Positions 60,973-64,000 of a stretch of 64,000 bases of DNA are shown here, piece by piece. The stretch covers positions 4,773,001 through 4,837,000 of the forward strand of contig NC_009901.1 of assembly GCF_000018285.1 (NCBI RefSeq), given 5' to 3'. The notes beneath the pieces were generated by a model that was not told the DNA's origin, searched no databases, and saw only the letters and a program-made list of their open reading frames with translations. Source of the DNA: Shewanella pealeana ATCC 700345. Lineage in GTDB: Bacteria > Pseudomonadota > Gammaproteobacteria > Enterobacterales > Shewanellaceae. Each line of letters opens with the position of its first letter. The stretch's first letter is position 1. Position numbers and translations under genes: made by a program.

Positions 60973-61938
60973 CTACGACGGCTCTATTGCTCTTAAATGC
61001 TGGCGAACAGAAAGATATGAACCTAACCAACCTAAGAAAGATGCCAACAACACCAATTGCCCTAATTCAGCAAAGGTGAGTGATTCCATTTGCAGCTGGC
61101 TACCATATAGGCCCAGTAGCTCACCTAAGGCCGAGTCTAAATATAAGACCAGTAGATTAATTATAATCCAAGCTAAAATCCCGCCAATGACTCCGTACCA
61201 GATCCCGGTATATAAGAAGGGCCGCTGAATAAAAGACTCTGTGGCACCAACTAGCTTCATCACCTCGATTTCGGTACGGCGGTTCATAATCGCTAAGCGG
61301 ATGGTGTTACCAATCACGAGCACCACGGCTAGCACTAGCAGAGCGGCAATCGCCAATACTGTGCGCTCCAATAGCTTAACGACGGCCTGTAAACGCTCTA
61401 GCCACTCAATATCTAATCGGCCGAAGCTAACCTCCGGCTCCTGCTCAAGCTTACGCAGCAGTTCGCGCGCGCCTGCGGGGCTAGAATACTTAACACTGGG
61501 CGTCACCATCACTACGGCAGGCAGTGGGTTAGAGTCCAAATAAGATAGCGCCTCACCAAAGCCTGATAAGCGTTGAAACTCTTCAAGCGCCTGATCACGA
61601 TCGATATAATTGACATCACTCACCTCAGGGTAAACCTTAAGGCGAGTAATCAAGCTTTGAATGCTGGTTTCGCTGCGGCCTTCATCAATAAACAAGGAGA
61701 TTTCGGCGGCACTGTTCCAAGACTCGGTAATGGTTTCGGCATTTTTAACCAACACTTGCAAAGCCGCCGGTAAACTTAGACTCACGCCCAGAACGGCCAT
61801 GGTCATAATAGACGAAACGGGGTTACGCCAAAGCTCGCCAATACTGGCCATCGCATGCTGAATATGACGAATAAAAAACATCACTATTCGACCTGAGAAG
61901 GGCAATTTACTACGATTTATCTGAGGTTGCTTGCTCAT
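60973..61938 (-). CDS. ftsX: Cell-division protein FtsX
   Basis: A 321-residue inner-membrane protein with four helices: one after the N-terminal tail (SIMTMAVLGVSLSLPAAL) and three at the C-terminal half (VLAIAALLVLAVVLVIGNT, IWYGVIGGILAWIIINLLVL, LVLLASFLGWLGSYLSV), around a periplasmic domain. With FtsE it forms the complex that controls septal peptidoglycan hydrolases through EnvC. The gene starts 9 bases after ftsE. Confidence 0.94.
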   Translation of the reverse strand: MSKQPQINRSKLPFSGRIVMFFIRHIQHAMASIGELWRNPVSSIMTMAVLGVSLSLPAALQVLVKNAETITESWNSAAEISLFIDEGRSETSIQSLITRLKVYPEVSDVNYIDRDQALEEFQRLSGFGEALSYLDSNPLPAVVMVTPSVKYSSPAGARELLRKLEQEPEVSFGRLDIEWLERLQAVVKLLERTVLAIAALLVLAVVLVIGNTIRLAIMNRRTEIEVMKLVGATESFIQRPFLYTGIWYGVIGGILAWIIINLLVLYLDSALGELLGLYGSQLQMESLTFAELGQLVLLASFLGWLGSYLSVRQHLRAIEPS

Positions 61939-61947
61939 AGTTTATTC

Positions 61948-62640
61948 TCAGTTAATGCCGAGGCCGTCTTGAGCATTTAGCTCTTCAGCGCCGAGAACTC
62001 GGCCCTGTTTAAGGGTTAAGGTTCGATATTTCATTCGTGCAATCAAGCCTAGATCATGGGTTGCGATAAGTACCGTGGTCCCTGCATCGTTGAAGGTTTC
62101 AAACAGACGCAGAATATCCATAGATAGCTTAGGATCTAAGTTACCAGTCGGCTCATCGGCTAATAATAGTGGCGGCTTGTTCACAATCGCGCGAGCGATA
62201 CCCACTCTTTGCTGTTCACCACCCGATAGCATGATGGGGTTATGGCGCTCTTTGCCATATAAACCCACCATATCTAAGGCTCCAGCAACACGTTTGCGGA
62301 TCTCACCAATCGAGAAGCCCTCGATAATCAAAGGCAAGGCAACGTTATCGAATACACTCTTGTTCATCAGCAAGTGATGATTTTGAAAGATCATACCAAT
62401 ATCACGACGCAGGTAAGGCACCTGCGAGCGAGTCACCTTGGCGATATCATGACCATTAATTGAAACGCGACCACCGTTAGCTCTTTCGATAACGGTGATC
62501 AGCTTGAGCAGCGTACTCTTACCCGCACCTGAGTGACCAGTTAAAAAGGCCATCTCACCACGCTTTAGATGAAAATTCACATCCGCGAGGGCTTTTTGCC
62601 CGCCGGGATAGACTTTACTTACCTGCTCAAATCGAATCAT
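61948..62640 (-). CDS. ftsE: Cell-division ATP-binding protein FtsE
   Basis: A 230-residue ABC ATPase. Walker A GHSGAGKSTLLKLI, Q-loop MIFQNHHLLMNKSVFDNVAL, signature LSGGEQQRVGIARAI, Walker B PLLLADEPTGNLDP and the switch histidine ATHDLGL are all in place. It is the cytoplasmic partner of FtsX. Confidence 0.95.
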   Translation of the reverse strand: MIRFEQVSKVYPGGQKALADVNFHLKRGEMAFLTGHSGAGKSTLLKLITVIERANGGRVSINGHDIAKVTRSQVPYLRRDIGMIFQNHHLLMNKSVFDNVALPLIIEGFSIGEIRKRVAGALDMVGLYGKERHNPIMLSGGEQQRVGIARAIVNKPPLLLADEPTGNLDPKLSMDILRLFETFNDAGTTVLIATHDLGLIARMKYRTLTLKQGRVLGAEELNAQDGLGIN

Positions 62641-62672
62641 TAATAAGATTTCTTGTTAGTTGGCATTAATAA

Positions 62673-62692
62673 AAGCACCCCTTGGGGTGCTT
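62673..62692 (-). terminator. Hairpin between ftsY and ftsE
   Basis: AAGCACCCC / GGGGTGCTT with a two-base loop. On the minus strand it is followed by TTATT. It may be a partial terminator that lowers ftsEX expression relative to ftsY. Confidence 0.65.
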
Positions 62693-62733
62693 ATCTTTAG
62701 CTATTTTTCAGCAACGCTGAGTATAAGCTAACG

Positions 62734-64000
62734 TTATTTGGCGTCTTTGTCGTCTTTTGTTTGGCTAAACAAGGCTTCGATAAAGTCTTTAGCATCGAAC
62801 GTACGTAAGTCGTCGATCTGCTCACCAACACCGATATGACGAATTGGAATACCAAACTTGTCCGCAATAGCAAAGATCACTCCGCCCTTAGCAGTACCGT
62901 CTAGCTTACTGATAGTAATACCCGTGACACCTACAGCCTCTTGGAACAGTTGCGCCTGGCTAATCGCATTCTGACCTGTGCTCGCATCTAAGGTTAACAT
63001 CACCTCGTGCGGGGCAGCTTCATCTTGCTTCTTCATCACACGGACAACTTTCTTCAGTTCGTCCATCAAATGAGCCTTGTTCTGCAAACGACCAGCTGTA
63101 TCGGCAATCAGTACGTCAACATTACGAGCACGAGCCGCTTGTAATGCGTCAAATAACACTGATGCACTGTCAGCACCAGTATGCTGGGCAATAACCGGAA
63201 TATCGTTACGTTGACCCCAAACTTGCAGCTGCTCAACAGCGGCGGCACGGAAGGTATCACCCGCAGCCAACATCACCGACTTACCTTGTTCCTGATACTG
63301 TTTAGCCAGCTTACCAATGGTGGTGGTTTTACCCACACCATTCACACCCACCATTAAGATCACAAATGGACCATCGGCATTTTCAGGGATCAGTGGCACA
63401 GATACAGGGTCTAGCGTCTTTTGCATCTCTTCACGTAGAAGATCGTATAGCGCTTCACCATCTTTTAGCTGCTTACGGCTTGCCTGCTCAGTTAGGTTCT
63501 TAATCAAACGTGTGGTCGTTTCGACGCCCACATCGGCGATCAATAGCTGTTCTTCTAACTCTTCAAAAAGATCATCATCGATCTTCTTACCGCTAAACAA
63601 CCCAATAAAGCCGCTACCAATACTCTCACTGGTACGCTTTAGGCCACGCTTAAGACGGGCAAACAAACCTTCTTTTACTGGCTTAGCCTGTGGCTCTGGC
63701 TGTTGCTCTTCTGCTTGCTGTGCAGCGGCTTCTGCTGCAATTCTTTCTGCTTCGACTCTTTGAGCCTCGGCTTGTTCTGCTGCAATTCTTTCTGCTTCAA
63801 GACGTTCTGATTCAAGACGTTCAGCTTCTAGGCGTTCTTGCTCGATACGCGCAGCTTCTGCTTGCTCAGCTGCTAAACGAGCCTGCTCTGCTGCGACTCT
63901 TTCTGATTCAAGACGTTCAGCTTCTAGGCGTTCTTGCTCGATACGCACAGCTTCTGCTTGCTCAGCTGCTAAACGAGCCTGTTCTGCTACAACTCTTTCT
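62734..64000 (-). CDS. ftsY: Signal recognition particle receptor FtsY (partial, N-terminus beyond window)
   Basis: The frame is open to the window edge, so the true start is not seen. The GTPase NG domain is complete: [15 protein letters not shown] (G1), [16 protein letters not shown] (G3) and [10 protein letters not shown] (G4/G5). FtsY docks ribosome-SRP complexes on the inner membrane. The acidic N-terminal region (before residue [12 protein letters not shown]) is a coiled-coil-like run of [14 protein letters not shown] and [14 protein letters not shown] units, encoded by a 96-bp tandem DNA repeat at 63806-64000. ftsE-ftsX follow downstream. Confidence 0.95.
   Translation of the reverse strand, partial: ERVVAEQARLAAEQAEAVRIEQERLEAERLESERVAAEQARLAAEQAEAARIEQERLEAERLESERLEAERIAAEQAEAQRVEAERIAAEAAAQQAEEQQPEPQAKPVKEGLFARLKRGLKRTSESIGSGFIGLFSGKKIDDDLFEELEEQLLIADVGVETTTRLIKNLTEQASRKQLKDGEALYDLLREEMQKTLDPVSVPLIPENADGPFVILMVGVNGVGKTTTIGKLAKQYQEQGKSVMLAAGDTFRAAAVEQLQVWGQRNDIPVIAQHTGADSASVLFDALQAARARNVDVLIADTAGRLQNKAHLMDELKKVVRVMKKQDEAAPHEVMLTLDASTGQNAISQAQLFQEAVGVTGITISKLDGTAKGGVIFAIADKFGIPIRHIGVGEQIDDLRTFDAKDFIEALFSQTKDDKDAK
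63806..64000. repeat. 96-bp tandem repeat inside ftsY
   Basis: Two near-perfect units (63806-63901 and 63902-63997) encode a 32-residue acidic repeat in the FtsY A domain, and the repeat reaches the window edge. The related, decayed units at 63760-63805 suggest earlier expansions. Copy number may vary between strains. Confidence 0.85.

Noticed and set aside
63948..64000. ATG at 63948 as the FtsY start
   Set aside because: The frame stays open to the window edge and the repeat continues upstream, so the ATG-like start is internal and the gene is simply cut by the window.

Overview
The window reads as a chromosomal segment of a marine Shewanella (Gammaproteobacteria, Alteromonadales). The reasons are several small multihaem c-type cytochromes, a periplasmic DMSP lyase next to a flavocytochrome acrylate reductase, a menDHCE cluster, the ftsY-ftsE-ftsX-rpoH neighbourhood, and many LysR regulators. 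This rests on gene content alone; no database was searched. I see no rRNA, tRNA, CRISPR array or prophage.

Layout. 1-11 kb: the tail of an Lrp-type regulator, a YqhD-like aldehyde reductase, a DJ-1/PfpI protein, a lipoprotein lysozyme inhibitor, ntrB-ntrC with an NtrC operator, fieF, and the divergent cpxP / cpxRA pair with a perfect CpxR box. 11-23 kb: an accessory metabolic island. It holds dddY (DMSP to DMS plus acrylate), ardA-ardB (acrylate respiration), a LysR regulator, acuI (acryloyl-CoA reductase), an AldB-type aldehyde dehydrogenase, and the uncharacterised glycyl radical enzyme pair yjjI-yjjW. 23-25 kb: non-coding repeat elements built from arrays of short hairpins. 25-46 kb: mostly housekeeping and hypothetical genes (trmL, two M16 peptidases, PilZ, GGDEF/EAL, tapT, a Bcr/CflA pump, Sel1 and TerB proteins) and a MITE-like element. 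46-51.6 kb: an NrfB/NrfC/NrfD-like electron-transfer module with a tetrahaem cytochrome and no terminal reductase, preceded by a perfect FNR box and followed by two paralogous LysR genes. 51.7-57 kb: menD-menH-menC-menE. 57-60 kb: a third hairpin-array element split by an IS1111-type insertion sequence. 60-64 kb: rpoH and ftsX-ftsE-ftsY (ftsY is cut by the window edge).

How the parts fit. DddY would cleave DMSP in the periplasm, ArdAB would use the acrylate as electron acceptor, and AcuI would reduce acryloyl-CoA formed from acrylate that enters the cytoplasm. Menaquinone from menDHCE would carry the electrons. The dddY and ardA promoters share one architecture, TTTTGGAAT-N3-TTCCA-N4-TATCATT, and one leader, AGGGTGATGA. 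This is strong sequence evidence that the two genes are co-regulated although each is a separate transcription unit.

The least explained material is the family of hairpin-array repeats. At equivalent positions the stems differ between copies by compensating changes while loops such as C(GNA)G and A(TCCC)T persist, so the fold rather than the sequence appears to be conserved.
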